DNA of 64,000 nucleotides from Acinetobacter shaoyimingii (lineage in GTDB: Bacteria > Pseudomonadota > Gammaproteobacteria > Pseudomonadales > Moraxellaceae): assembly GCF_011578045.1 (NCBI RefSeq), contig NZ_CP049801.1, positions 2,170,001 to 2,234,000 on the forward strand, read 5' to 3'. Shown one piece after another: positions 1 to 9,662 of the stretch (its first letter is position 1; each line of letters starts with the position of its first letter). Both the position numbers and the translations under genes were made by a program. A model generated the notes under the pieces. The model saw only the letters and a list, made by a program, of their open reading frames with translations, was not told where the DNA came from and did not search any database.

Positions 1-2806
1 CTACATAAACTTCAGATTTTTGACGATTAAAAATGACTGGTGCATTTTGTGCCTGTGTCAGTTTGGCACGCACGGAGTCAAACAAACCATGTTGAATCTG
101 ACCAACCCAATCATTTTTTGCATTAAAACCACCAGCCAGCTGAACATAGAATTTTGAATAATAATTCCAACCACGTAAGTACAAGATATGTGCTTTACGA
201 GTCCCTGAAATTGACAATTCACCGAATTGGATCTCACGACCGCCACTGCGTAAGCTATCCATACTGGCAGTCATTTTCGATGTCACAGTGTCAGAAGTGG
301 GTAACTCGCCTTGTAAACTTAATTTTTTAATACTGAATGTATTGTTAAAACCAAAATTGTACACATTCAAATTTGCTGTCGCACTTAACCTTGGACGCGA
401 TTGCACATTAATATAACCTTGCGCCTTACCACGAAGTCCAGGATAAATCTCATAAAGTGCTGGTGCATTAATTTTTAAACGTAAATTTTGAGCATTCCCC
501 GTTGCTTGCAATTGGTTCTGAGCAAAGGAAACGAAAAGATTATTGGCTTCAAATTGTTGTGGTAAGAAACCTTTCTGATCATTATTGATCAGTACAGCCA
601 GATTTCCTTGTGCACGTAAAGGCTTTTTATTGATCACACCTGCCAAGTTTAATCGACTGACATTAATTCGTTTAATTTGATCTGACCACAAGCCTTTGCT
701 TTGTAAATTACCCGAAAGCTCACCATTCACATTGGCAACAAAATATTGAGGTTTAAAGCGTACCAATGAAGCATTGATATCCCAACCAATACCTTGGCTT
801 AAATTCAACAAACCACGAGCAGAAATTCGTCCTGCAATACCGTTGTGCTCAAGTTCACTAATATTAATCAGCTCTGGTGTACCTGAAACACGCAGTTTCA
901 GCACTCCGTCCCCTTGAGGTAATTGGCTGGCTTGTAAATGCCCATCATAATTCACACCAAAGCTTTTAAACGCACCACCAGACTTTTCATCATGGAATAA
1001 AAGCGCTGCTGTGCTTCGTCCTGTAAGTTTTACAGTTTCAGATTTTGCTTGATTGGCCAGACGACCTGTTAAATTAATTGAATCCAAGACCACAATTTGC
1101 TGATTCGGCAAGGCATAACCATTGGCTTTGACTTGACCATTGAGCAAATTAATTGGTGCTGATGCGGTAATAGACTGCGGATTGAAATCTTGGGCATTGA
1201 GCAACGCATTCCATTTCAATTGTCGCTTTTCATCAGGAAGCTCAACCACTGCACTGCCATTTAATCCACCTTTAGCCGCACGATATTGGAAAGCTGGAAC
1301 ATTTAAGATATTGCCTTTTAAATCAAGCTTTGCCTCATAATGACCTTCAGGTAAATAGCCTTTTTCATTTTGCTTAACTTGAGTTGCCACTTGGATATCT
1401 TGCTGATTTTCAATCAGGGTTAATTTCGCCTCACCTTGATCACTACTTAACCAACCGATATATGGCATTGCACGGTCGATATTTTTCCATGACACATCAA
1501 GCAACATCGGTTCAGGTTTTTTAGTTTTTTGCTCTGCCTGATTGAGGGTGACATTCCATGTTTCATATTTGTCAAAATCAAGTGATCCATTGACCGTCAT
1601 ACCTGTTTTGAGGTCACCTGTTGAGGCAATATTGCCATCTAAACTTGGCGGTAGAAAATCACGTATCGCTTGTGGAATAACTTTGTCTTCTGGACTAATT
1701 TTATCTAAACGTCCTTTTAAATCCCAATGTACAAAATCTTGCCAGCTCACCACACCGGACACGTTGACCGCACCTTTCATGAGCTGACCATTGAGATTAG
1801 AGATATCCAGTTGATTGACTAAATCTGTATGCGCCAATGCCGTGTATTGACCTTCTGGAATATTTTTACCACTAATATCCGTATTGATATCTAGATTTAA
1901 ACGGTCAATATCTCCTTGGAATTTAGCAATCCCTTTTTTTGACAATAACGCTTGATCAACAAGTAAGGGCCAATGGTAATCTTTAAAATTTAAAGCACCT
2001 TTCATCGGCACTCGATCACGTACAGGATGAACCACTACCCAACCTGTCAACAAATCTGGTGTATTTGTCGCTACACCTGCTTTGATCGTATCCAGTGATC
2101 CCCGTGCATCTAAATAGATATCTTTAATATTTAAACTTTCTAATGATGGTAAATTGACAATACCTGTCGCATTGAGCGGATATTTTCCTTCAAAATCCAT
2201 TCGCCCTTTGGCATCTCTGACAGACAAATAGCCCATGTCTAATTTGGTATCTTCAAAGGTCAATTCTGTACCTGACCACAACCCATTTTTTAAAGCGACA
2301 TCATCAAAATTGACTTGTGTAGTCGAAGTTTGAATAACAAGATGATCTACTTCAGCCTTATCGACCCGCAGTATAAAAGGCAATTTAATCGTGCTGAATT
2401 TAAAAGGTTCATTACTTGGAGGAGATTTATTGATAATTCTTAAATTTTTCACATCGGCATGACTTAAATGGACTTCTTTGTCAAAAATCGCGCGCCACCC
2501 CAAAGACACATCGGCACGATCAATTTTGACATCGACTGTTTTTAAGCTCACCAGCACATTTTTGAGAATAATCCCTTGCAGTAAATTACCTGCTTCATAT
2601 TCATATTTAATAATTTGCTGCGCTGATAATGCACGATCAAGTAGAAATTTACTACCTTTATCCGTTGAAAACATCACCGCTAATGCTGCAACAAACAATA
2701 CAATAAGCATCAGTAGCCACAGTAAAATACTCCGTAGCCACCGTCTCTGCTTTTGCATTTGTTCTGGTGTGTCTTGATCTTTTAAAGGTTCTACTTCATC
2801 CGACAT
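1..2806 (-). CDS. tamB: TamB, translocation and assembly module inner-membrane subunit (C-terminus beyond the left edge)
   Basis: The reading frame is open from an ATG at 2806 down to base 1, so about 935 residues are present and the C-terminal DUF490/TamB domain lies outside the window. The N-terminus is a short charged segment, then one hydrophobic anchor (residues about 25-46, rich in L/V/A). A long stretch of beta-rich, repetitive AsmA-like sequence follows. In the known family, TamB is anchored in the inner membrane, spans the periplasm as a beta-taco bridge, and partners the outer-membrane barrel TamA in envelope assembly and lipid transport. The gene starts 53 bases after the tamA stop on the same strand, the usual tamA-tamB order, so co-transcription is expected. 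Identity rests on context, architecture and the N-terminal anchor. Confidence 0.88.
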   Translation of the reverse strand, partial: MSDEVEPLKDQDTPEQMQKQRRWLRSILLWLLMLIVLFVAALAVMFSTDKGSKFLLDRALSAQQIIKYEYEAGNLLQGIILKNVLVSLKTVDVKIDRADVSLGWRAIFDKEVHLSHADVKNLRIINKSPPSNEPFKFSTIKLPFILRVDKAEVDHLVIQTSTTQVNFDDVALKNGLWSGTELTFEDTKLDMGYLSVRDAKGRMDFEGKYPLNATGIVNLPSLESLNIKDIYLDARGSLDTIKAGVATNTPDLLTGWVVVHPVRDRVPMKGALNFKDYHWPLLVDQALLSKKGIAKFQGDIDRLNLDINTDISGKNIPEGQYTALAHTDLVNQLDISNLNGQLMKGAVNVSGVVSWQDFVHWDLKGRLDKISPEDKVIPQAIRDFLPPSLDGNIASTGDLKTGMTVNGSLDFDKYETWNVTLNQAEQKTKKPEPMLLDVSWKNIDRAMPYIGWLSSDQGEAKLTLIENQQDIQVATQVKQNEKGYLPEGHYEAKLDLKGNILNVPAFQYRAAKGGLNGSAVVELPDEKRQLKWNALLNAQDFNPQSITASAPINLLNGQVKANGYALPNQQIVVLDSINLTGRLANQAKSETVKLTGRSTAALLFHDEKSGGAFKSFGVNYDGHLQASQLPQGDGVLKLRVSGTPELINISELEHNGIAGRISARGLLNLSQGIGWDINASLVRFKPQYFVANVNGELSGNLQSKGLWSDQIKRINVSRLNLAGVINKKPLRAQGNLAVLINNDQKGFLPQQFEANNLFVSFAQNQLQATGNAQNLRLKINAPALYEIYPGLRGKAQGYINVQSRPRLSATANLNVYNFGFNNTFSIKKLSLQGELPTSDTVTSKMTASMDSLRSGGREIQFGELSISGTRKAHILYLRGWNYYSKFYVQLAGGFNAKNDWVGQIQHGLFDSVRAKLTQAQNAPVIFNRQKSEVYV

Positions 2807-2859
2807 AAATATTCCAAATTAAAACTTATTTTTTTCATGAAATCACAATAAATATCAAA

Positions 2860-5598
2860 TTATAACTGTGAACCAATAAAGAAATGCATGCGTATAGGAC
2901 GATCAGGATCAGAAAGACCAGCCGCTACATCTAAGCGTATAGGTCCAATTGGTGAAGTCCAACGTATACCCAAACCTAAGCTATATTCTGCTGGATTGGA
3001 AAAACTTTTATCAAATGCATTTCCATAATCCCCAAAAACGGCGGCTCTCCAACCTTCTTTGAATTGATAATTGTATTCCAAAGTTCCCACTGCCAATGCT
3101 TGACCACCAATTTTAAATCCTGAATCTTCAGGAGATAAACTCTTATAATCAAAGCCACGTAAGCTTTGGTCACCACCGGCAAAGAAGCGTAAATTGTATG
3201 GAACTTTCTCAAATTCATTGGTAAAAATATAGCCTGCATTTAAACCACCTACAAATTGGTGGTCATTATTTTCACCCAGAGAATATAAAAACTTCCAATT
3301 CGCATTGGCAATCACCATATCTGCATCAGATAACAGACTTTTACTGCCTGCCTGAATTTTATAGTTTTGTTTAAAGCCACGTGTTGGATTGACACGGTTA
3401 TCACTGATAGTTTTGGTGGCTTCATAACCCAATAAAAGTGACTGCTGTTTTGTACTCGCACCAGGTGCAAGAAATGCATCAGGAATATCATCAATATCAA
3501 TTGGCGCATCCAAATCGCCATCGACCGATACACGGTCTAAACGATAACGTACACCCAAAATATGTTGCCAATCTTTACGTGCACCTTTAATAATGCGGTC
3601 AGCCCCCAAAACAGCCGATTCTACGACTAAATCTAAACCGTTCCCCAGTGTGTCACGGCTTTCTCGTTCATAACCTGCAACCAAGCCAAAATAATCATTC
3701 AAAGGATGTTTATAGGGAATGTTATAACGGGTATCAATCGATTGACGAATTTGTGATAACTCTAAGTTGGCGTCAAAGGAATGACCACGATCATTGACTA
3801 TGGCACGACGATACTGACTACGTAATCGAACACCCGTATCTGTTCCATAACCGATACCCGCCTCTAAGCTATTTAATCGATCAGCATTTAAAGTCACAAT
3901 CACTGGGATTTTTTTATCAGCTCGGGCTTTGTCTTGTAAACTCTCAGTCTCTGTTTGTTTCTGCTTTTGAAGCGCTTGAGCTTCTCGAGCACTCTGGTCC
4001 AATTCCTGGTCATTAACGCCTGCAAATTGATTTTCATCTGCAGCAACCTGTTTACCTTGTTCTGTTTCAGGTGCAAGTTTTTTCTTTTCTTTATTTTGTG
4101 TGAGTAACGATTCAGAGATATTTTGATCATCGACCAAAGCCTGTAAATCTGGTGGTAACTCTAAAGGTTTATCTATTGGATCAGGTTTTATAGCATCGAC
4201 CATGGTGTAGTTAAAATAACGGGTATTGGTCAGATTACTTGCCAACACATTCACACGCCAACCAGTGTAATCAGCACCTTCTTTCCAAGGTGCAAGTGTT
4301 CTAAGAATTTCTTCACGTATAGGCAATTTTTTCTTAGGATCACTCATACGAAATTCGACATCACCCATTTTATAACGTGAGCCAGTTTCATATTTTAAAT
4401 TGATATCTGCTTTGTTATCGGGGCGAGCGACCATAACATCGTGCATACGCCAATAACCATCAAAGAATCCGTTATTGGTCGCCGCATCACTTATTTTAGC
4501 TTTGGTTTGTTCATAACTACCGTGATTAAAAATATCCCCCGGTTCTTGGTCAGGAAGAACCTTAATCACTTGAAACTGTGCTAATTTTGATCCAGCACCT
4601 GTAAAGTCAATATTTTGTTCACGAATCAGCACTGGACTGTTGGGTGTTACTGTCACTTTGACGCCAGAGTCTCCATTCACATTAAATTTGAATTCGGCCT
4701 CATAATATCCCACAGCTTGGGCTGCCTGATTGGCCAACGTTCTTAATTGAGGAATTGCTGCTTGCGGATCTGCCTTAAAAGACTCCTCAGGGAAGCTAGA
4801 CAGTTTTGCTTTAATATTGGCATTTAATAGTTCTGAACCACCCGTTACACTCACTGAAATACGTGGAATTTGAACTCCATTCGCTTTTCGTGGATTTAAC
4901 TTACCTATGAGTCTTTGAAAGAAATTCTTATCTTTATCTTCTTTAACTTCGCCAATTTCTGAATCATCAATATTTGCGTCTTGTGCAGTTGCAGAGACCT
5001 TATTATCAGCTTGAATCTCTTGGATTAGCTGATCAATATTGACTGGTGCCTGTGAAATTGCGGTGAGTTCTGTTTGATTTGCATCACTGACTGCTACTTC
5101 TGCTGCTTGAGATATACCTGCACGAAATGCTTCAGCCTCAGCTTTGGCTTGTTCTGCTTCTTGATTAATCTGAGCAGCTAAATTTGGATCGACTGCCGTT
5201 TCAGGTAAATTTTCTAATTCATCAAATTGAATGGGTTTAAATTCATTACCCAAACCGACATTACGCTCTTGTTGTTGAAGCATTTTTAAGCTATCAACAT
5301 GCGTGCCATTTTGTAGCGATTGAACTTTTTCATCAATTTGATCAATTTTATTGTCTGGTAAGCCTTGTTGTTGTGCAGCTTTTACCAATGCTTCTTTATT
5401 TTCTTCTGTTGCAACTGGAGCATTACTAGGAGTAAGTGTGACTTCATTTTCTACATTTTCTGCTGCATAGAGTGAAGGTGTAGCAAATACACTCAAAAAA
5501 ACACTAGCACACAACAATTTATTGATATCATTCGTGTTAAATATATGATGTATACAATGAGCAAGCATTGATTTCTTAAATTTAATTTTTGCAGGCAT
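2860..5598 (-). CDS. tamA: TamA, outer-membrane Omp85-family barrel with unusually long low-complexity inserts
   Basis: Outer-membrane subunit of the Tam module. A signal peptide precedes a likely cleavage after Ala-Ala near residue 46 (SLYAAENV). Residues about 50-225 are Gln/Glu/Ala-rich and look disordered. POTRA-like sequence follows at about 240-465. A second Lys/Gln/Glu-rich insert occupies about 470-560, and the C-terminal 16-stranded barrel follows. The conserved loop-6 motif is visible as GGDQSLRGFDY near residue 810, and the chain ends FFIGSQL in the manner of outer-membrane barrels. At 912 residues it is far longer than the E. coli protein (577), all from the two extra segments. 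It precedes tamB by 53 bases. The ATG at 5598 has a weak GAG six bases upstream; Met-11 is an alternative start. Confidence 0.9.
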   Translation of the reverse strand: MPAKIKFKKSMLAHCIHHIFNTNDINKLLCASVFLSVFATPSLYAAENVENEVTLTPSNAPVATEENKEALVKAAQQQGLPDNKIDQIDEKVQSLQNGTHVDSLKMLQQQERNVGLGNEFKPIQFDELENLPETAVDPNLAAQINQEAEQAKAEAEAFRAGISQAAEVAVSDANQTELTAISQAPVNIDQLIQEIQADNKVSATAQDANIDDSEIGEVKEDKDKNFFQRLIGKLNPRKANGVQIPRISVSVTGGSELLNANIKAKLSSFPEESFKADPQAAIPQLRTLANQAAQAVGYYEAEFKFNVNGDSGVKVTVTPNSPVLIREQNIDFTGAGSKLAQFQVIKVLPDQEPGDIFNHGSYEQTKAKISDAATNNGFFDGYWRMHDVMVARPDNKADINLKYETGSRYKMGDVEFRMSDPKKKLPIREEILRTLAPWKEGADYTGWRVNVLASNLTNTRYFNYTMVDAIKPDPIDKPLELPPDLQALVDDQNISESLLTQNKEKKKLAPETEQGKQVAADENQFAGVNDQELDQSAREAQALQKQKQTETESLQDKARADKKIPVIVTLNADRLNSLEAGIGYGTDTGVRLRSQYRRAIVNDRGHSFDANLELSQIRQSIDTRYNIPYKHPLNDYFGLVAGYERESRDTLGNGLDLVVESAVLGADRIIKGARKDWQHILGVRYRLDRVSVDGDLDAPIDIDDIPDAFLAPGASTKQQSLLLGYEATKTISDNRVNPTRGFKQNYKIQAGSKSLLSDADMVIANANWKFLYSLGENNDHQFVGGLNAGYIFTNEFEKVPYNLRFFAGGDQSLRGFDYKSLSPEDSGFKIGGQALAVGTLEYNYQFKEGWRAAVFGDYGNAFDKSFSNPAEYSLGLGIRWTSPIGPIRLDVAAGLSDPDRPIRMHFFIGSQL

Positions 5599-5773
5599 AC
5601 CACGCTCTAAAACATATTATGTTTTCAATAGAAAATATCATTTCAATATGATCCTTCATTTTGAATTAAAAATATTTTCATCCGACCTCAGGACCAAAAC
5701 ATGATACATGATTTTAAGGACTTGGTACGCAATCCTCACATTTCTTAATACAAATTCATGAAGTCGGAAGAAG

Positions 5774-7096
5774 ATGGAAAAAAATGAGCAAATATTAGGA
5801 TCACGTCGCTTTTTACCGATGTTCCTCACCCAGTTTTTCGGTGCTTTGAATGATAATGTCTTTAAACAATCGTTATTATTGGTCATCACTTATGGCTTAA
5901 TCCAACAACAAGCAGGCAGTGTAAGTACTCTGAACAATCTTGCAGCTTTATTGTTCATTTTGCCCTATTTTATTTTTTCTGCCACAGCAGGTCAAATTGC
6001 TGATAAATATGAACGTTCTTCTCTGATCCGTAAAATTAAAATACTCGAAATTGTGATTATGCTGATTGGTACAGCAGGTTTTTTATTGGGTCATTTGTGG
6101 TTACTTTTATTTGCCTTATTTTTAATGGGTGTTCACAGTACCTTCTTTGGCCCCATTAAATACGCCATTTTGCCAGAAATTTTAAAGCCTAATGAATTGA
6201 TGTCCGGCAATGCCTTATTTCAATCTGGTACATCTATTGCGATATTGCTTGGGATGATCTTGGGTGGAACCGTCATTTCCAACTCGCACGGCAATTTACT
6301 GTGGATTAGTTTGACAGTAGTGGCGATCGCATTGATTGGCTATATTTGCAGTCGATTTATTTTAAAACAAAAAGTTGCGGCTCCAGATTTGCAAGTCGAT
6401 TGGAATTTCTTTCGTACCAGTTTTCAAACCTTGAAATACGCTAAAAGTTTACCGCTTATTTTTCTGATTCTATTGGGCAACTCTTGGTATTGGTTCTATG
6501 GTGCAACCTATTTGACCCAAATTCCACAACTCACACAGCAAAACCTGCATGCGTCTGAAAATGTTGTGAGTTTACTTTTAACTTTCTTCTCTGTTGGTAT
6601 TGGTGTCGGTTCATTACTTTGCCGTAAAATTGGTGGTGCAGAAGTCAATATTAAGATGGTGCCCATTGGTGCAATAGGCCTAACCCTGTTTGCCTTTTAC
6701 TTAGCAGCAAGTTTAGCATTTGTTCCTGAACGTACTGGCGACTTTATTGGCATTGTGGACATGTTTACACTGGGCGCAAGCTATTACCATGTCATGATTG
6801 CGGTGACTTTACTCGGGATTAGTGGCGGTTTTTATATTGTTCCCTTATATGCCATGATGCAGGCTTACTCCCCTCGTTCACATCGTGCGCGAGTGGTCGC
6901 AGCCAATAACATTTTAAATGCTGTATTCATGGTATCCTCAGCAATATTTTCAATCTTAGTACTGAGTGTACTGAAAATTGATATCAAAATATTGTTTAGC
7001 ATGACCGCAATTCTGAGCGCTATCTTCTCAATTTGGTTGCTCATGCGTCTTAAGCCTATGCTCAAAACAGAAAAGATCGCTTTGGAGAACGAATAA
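5774..7096 (+). CDS. MFS transporter, LplT-like (lysophospholipid transporter family)
   Basis: A 440-residue inner-membrane protein with about twelve hydrophobic segments. The N-terminal signature FLTQFFGALNDNVFKQ is characteristic of the LplT family and of the transporter half of transporter-acyltransferase fusions that take up lysophospholipids for re-acylation. A typical MFS loop-2-like motif (ADKYERSSLIRK) follows the second or third helix. There is no C-terminal acyltransferase domain here, so it is a stand-alone transporter. GGAAG sits about six bases before the ATG. The stop is followed after one base by the coq7 ATG, so the two genes are probably translationally coupled, although their functions are not obviously linked. 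It is divergent from tamA across a 175-base promoter region. The exact substrate is inferred from family resemblance only. Confidence 0.75.
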   Translation: MEKNEQILGSRRFLPMFLTQFFGALNDNVFKQSLLLVITYGLIQQQAGSVSTLNNLAALLFILPYFIFSATAGQIADKYERSSLIRKIKILEIVIMLIGTAGFLLGHLWLLLFALFLMGVHSTFFGPIKYAILPEILKPNELMSGNALFQSGTSIAILLGMILGGTVISNSHGNLLWISLTVVAIALIGYICSRFILKQKVAAPDLQVDWNFFRTSFQTLKYAKSLPLIFLILLGNSWYWFYGATYLTQIPQLTQQNLHASENVVSLLLTFFSVGIGVGSLLCRKIGGAEVNIKMVPIGAIGLTLFAFYLAASLAFVPERTGDFIGIVDMFTLGASYYHVMIAVTLLGISGGFYIVPLYAMMQAYSPRSHRARVVAANNILNAVFMVSSAIFSILVLSVLKIDIKILFSMTAILSAIFSIWLLMRLKPMLKTEKIALENE

Positions 7097-7097
7097 T

Positions 7098-7733
7098 ATG
7101 CGTCAATATACGGGTCTAGACAAATTTATCCATTCTTTTGATCAAGCATTGCGAAGCCTTGTACCTGGAACGACATCTGCTCAACGAAATAACCCAGGCA
7201 AGGATGCTGAAACACAATTGGCTGTGAGCGAAGCACGTCACGTCGCAGGTTTAATGCGTGTCAATCATAGTGGCGAAGTGTGTGCTCAAGCGCTTTATCA
7301 TGGGCAAGCCTTAACTGCTAAGCTCCCTCATGTGCGCCAAGAAATGGAATTTGCAGCCATTGAAGAACAAGATCATTTAGCATGGTGTGAAGATCGATTA
7401 AAAGAGCTCGATAGTCATACCAGTCTACTGAATCCTGTTTGGTATGGTCTGTCCTTTGGTATGGGTGCAATTGCAGGTATTGCGGGAGATAAATACAGTT
7501 TAGGCTTTGTGGCTGAAACTGAACGTCAAGTCAGCATGCATTTACAGCATCACATTAGTCAGTTGCCTTCACAAGATGAACGTTCACGTAAAATTCTGGT
7601 ACAGATGAACGAAGATGAATTACATCATCGTGATACAGCACTCAATGCAGGTGGTGTCGATTTGCCTGTTCCAGTCAAAATTACCATGACGGCGATTTCG
7701 AAATTAATGACCAAAACCAGTTATTACATCTGA
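7098..7733 (+). CDS. coq7: Coq7, 2-polyprenyl-3-methyl-6-methoxy-1,4-benzoquinone monooxygenase
   Basis: Di-iron hydroxylase of ubiquinone biosynthesis that performs the C6 hydroxylation of demethoxyubiquinone at the inner membrane. The 211-residue length fits the family. Carboxylate and histidine iron ligands are visible in order: NHSGEVCAQ (E), EEQDHLAW (ExxH), VAETERQVSMH (E) and NEDELHHRD (ExxH). A hydrophobic central helix (SFGMGAIAGIAG) matches the membrane-contacting region of Coq7. The start is the ATG one base after the upstream MFS stop, with GGAGAA (7084-7089) as ribosome-binding site inside the end of the upstream gene. A strong hairpin terminator follows at 7757-7785. Acinetobacter uses Coq7 where E. 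coli uses the flavoprotein UbiF. Confidence 0.95.
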   Translation: MRQYTGLDKFIHSFDQALRSLVPGTTSAQRNNPGKDAETQLAVSEARHVAGLMRVNHSGEVCAQALYHGQALTAKLPHVRQEMEFAAIEEQDHLAWCEDRLKELDSHTSLLNPVWYGLSFGMGAIAGIAGDKYSLGFVAETERQVSMHLQHHISQLPSQDERSRKILVQMNEDELHHRDTALNAGGVDLPVPVKITMTAISKLMTKTSYYI

Positions 7734-7756
7734 TTGATTACAATACTCATAACAAT

Positions 7757-7785
7757 AAAAAAGTGGCGCGTAGCCACTTTTTTTT
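7757..7785. terminator. Bidirectional rho-independent terminator between coq7 and the DUF2799 lipoprotein gene
   Basis: Stem GTGGC / GCCAC (7763-7767 and 7773-7777) with loop GCGTA is flanked by an A-run on the left and eight T on the right, so it can stop both converging transcripts. Confidence 0.85.
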
Positions 7786-7802
7786 GCACATTGATTTTTT
7801 AA

Positions 7803-8357
7803 TCAGAGATTATTTTGACGCTCAAAACGATTAAGACGTCGTAATGCATCATCATAATCATCTTCAACACGTGATTTTTCAGATTTCAACTCACGAATTT
7901 TATTGATGTAGAAATTGCGTTTTTCTTGAGTCAGTTTTTTATCAAGCAAATAATCTTGATATTTATCCAATTCTTTTAACACAGAATCACGTTTATTTTT
8001 GGCTTGATAATAATCATTTGGAATATCGTAAAAAGGGCGTAAATCTGCTTGCTGATCGACTGGGCAAACGCGATATCCTCCTGAACCTTTCAACGCATAC
8101 TCATAAATCACATGGGGCTGACAATAATATTTTTGTCCTTGACGATATCCCGACTCATACAAACTCTGGTTGGGCACAATATTCACTTTTGAACAGGCTT
8201 TATAATGTTGAGCCAAACGGTTTGGACGTCCCGCTTGACCATCTTTTTCACCAATCTGTTTCCAATTTGCTGTTTGGCACTCTTGTGGAGACAAAGTCGC
8301 ACATCCACTGATCATCACCATAGCAAACAACGGTATTATTCTCATTAAATTTTTCAT
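7803..8357 (-). CDS. DUF2799-type outer-membrane lipoprotein with C-terminal coiled coil
   Basis: A 184-residue predicted lipoprotein: signal segment MKNLMRIIPLFAMVMISGC with a lipobox (ISGC) and Cys-19 as lipidation site. The mature part starts with a conserved WKQIGEKDGQAGR pattern, typical of DUF2799 proteins (W, G, DG and G positions), contains four further Cys and ends in a Lys/Glu/Arg-rich heptad-like region (about residues 120-184) likely to be a coiled coil. No function is established for the family. It lies convergent to coq7 and shares its terminator. The next upstream gene on this strand is 171 bases away, so it probably has its own promoter. Confidence 0.75.
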   Translation of the reverse strand: MKNLMRIIPLFAMVMISGCATLSPQECQTANWKQIGEKDGQAGRPNRLAQHYKACSKVNIVPNQSLYESGYRQGQKYYCQPHVIYEYALKGSGGYRVCPVDQQADLRPFYDIPNDYYQAKNKRDSVLKELDKYQDYLLDKKLTQEKRNFYINKIRELKSEKSRVEDDYDDALRRLNRFERQNNL

Positions 8358-8528
8358 ATTTTAATCGTATTACAAAAGTCAGCCTAATATTTTAAAGGCT
8401 ATTTTATAAAATGAAATATAATCGTTTCAAAATTAACAAGATCAAAACATAGTCATTGGCATAAATCATTGTTTTACATCTTTATTATACTTAATTTTAA
8501 ATATAGTTAACCCGCATATTTATTCGTC

Positions 8529-9485
8529 TCATTCATAATGTCCGATCATGTGAACTTGATCTTGAGCCCCCAGTAATCTGAACTGTACCTGATTGTCTTG
8601 TGATGCAATTTGTACACTTAATTCTGCTGAAGGTAAGGTCACAGGCTTGGTAAATCTGACATCTAAATATTTTATTTCATCGGGTAGACATTCATAGCTT
8701 CGAACCAACATCCCAAAACCATGCAGTACCTTATTTTTAAAAGGTGATAACATCCCAACCAGTTTAATCCAGTGAATCGGATTAAAGTCACCTGTTAACA
8801 TTGCAAACTTTAATCCATCGTGTGCACTTGCCCGCCAATGCCCCACCGTTTTCCATTCAAGCGTTTGTATAGATTTATTTGATTTTGACTTTTTAAAATT
8901 TGGTAATAAGAAGGCCATATGAACAATGGTATCTACTAAGTGAGGCTGTTTTTCAGTGCCCGTGGTGATTTTCACCGCAATACGTGCAATTCCTTCTATT
9001 TCTTGAATCGATTCTATATTGGCATGTATTTTTAAAGGTGTATCACGCGGTAATTCGCCATAAATATGTAGACTTAAGCCTTGATTGATCACATTGGCAA
9101 GCGGATAAACACTTTGTAGAACCAAATCTGATGCAATGGATAATCCCCATTGTGAAACCATATGTGCAGGTAAGGTCGTAAGGTATTTTTCAATCGATGC
9201 ACCACTCCAGTGAATATAAGCATCGACCAAATCATTTTTGGGTGCAGCAATCACTTTGTCTACTGCAGGAATATCTTTCCAATCCGGTGAGTGTTGCTCA
9301 GATTGTGGTGTTTTGAATATTTTAAGTTTAGCGGTTTGAACAGCAACTTGAGCCAATGTTTTATACATATCAAAATGTTCTAACATCAGACGGACTGGGA
9401 TATTTTGATTATTTTTCATATTGAACGTCCACGTGATTGACGGATCGTGACTCAAGCTAAAAACTGAATCTATTTCTGCATTCAA
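8529..9485 (-). CDS. MaoC/hot-dog-fold dehydratase-like protein
   Basis: A 318-residue protein whose C-terminal half carries the hydratase-2 motif of MaoC-like hot-dog enzymes: LTGDFNPIHW near residue 231, with catalytic Asp and His retained, followed by LHGFGMLVRS. The N-terminal half is probably a second, degenerate hot-dog domain, as in double-hot-dog enoyl-CoA hydratases and 3-hydroxyacyl-ACP dehydratases. The likely reaction is hydration or dehydration of a 2-enoyl/3-hydroxyacyl thioester, but the substrate cannot be read from the sequence. The gene is monocistronic, with 171 and 177 bases of non-coding DNA on either side. The ATG at 9485 lies upstream of the conserved part; internal starts are possible. 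Confidence 0.75.
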   Translation of the reverse strand: MNAEIDSVFSLSHDPSITWTFNMKNNQNIPVRLMLEHFDMYKTLAQVAVQTAKLKIFKTPQSEQHSPDWKDIPAVDKVIAAPKNDLVDAYIHWSGASIEKYLTTLPAHMVSQWGLSIASDLVLQSVYPLANVINQGLSLHIYGELPRDTPLKIHANIESIQEIEGIARIAVKITTGTEKQPHLVDTIVHMAFLLPNFKKSKSNKSIQTLEWKTVGHWRASAHDGLKFAMLTGDFNPIHWIKLVGMLSPFKNKVLHGFGMLVRSYECLPDEIKYLDVRFTKPVTLPSAELSVQIASQDNQVQFRLLGAQDQVHMIGHYE

Positions 9486-9662
9486 TTAGCTCAATCTGTC
9501 TTATCAATATAGATTCCTTTTTGAGACTTATTATGGCTTAAGTTCAAATTTGTTTAAAAATTGAGTCAATTGCTTTAAGTTTTTATAATCAAAATAATGC
9601 TTAGGCTATTTTTATGAGCTTTTTATATTCACATTCATATCGCTTGTTCTTACCTATGGGTA

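Noticed and set aside
1140..2777. Several plus-strand ORFs of 60-100 codons opposite tamB
   Set aside because: All are shadows of the tamB minus-strand reading frame, which is continuous and has the expected anchor and beta-rich sequence.
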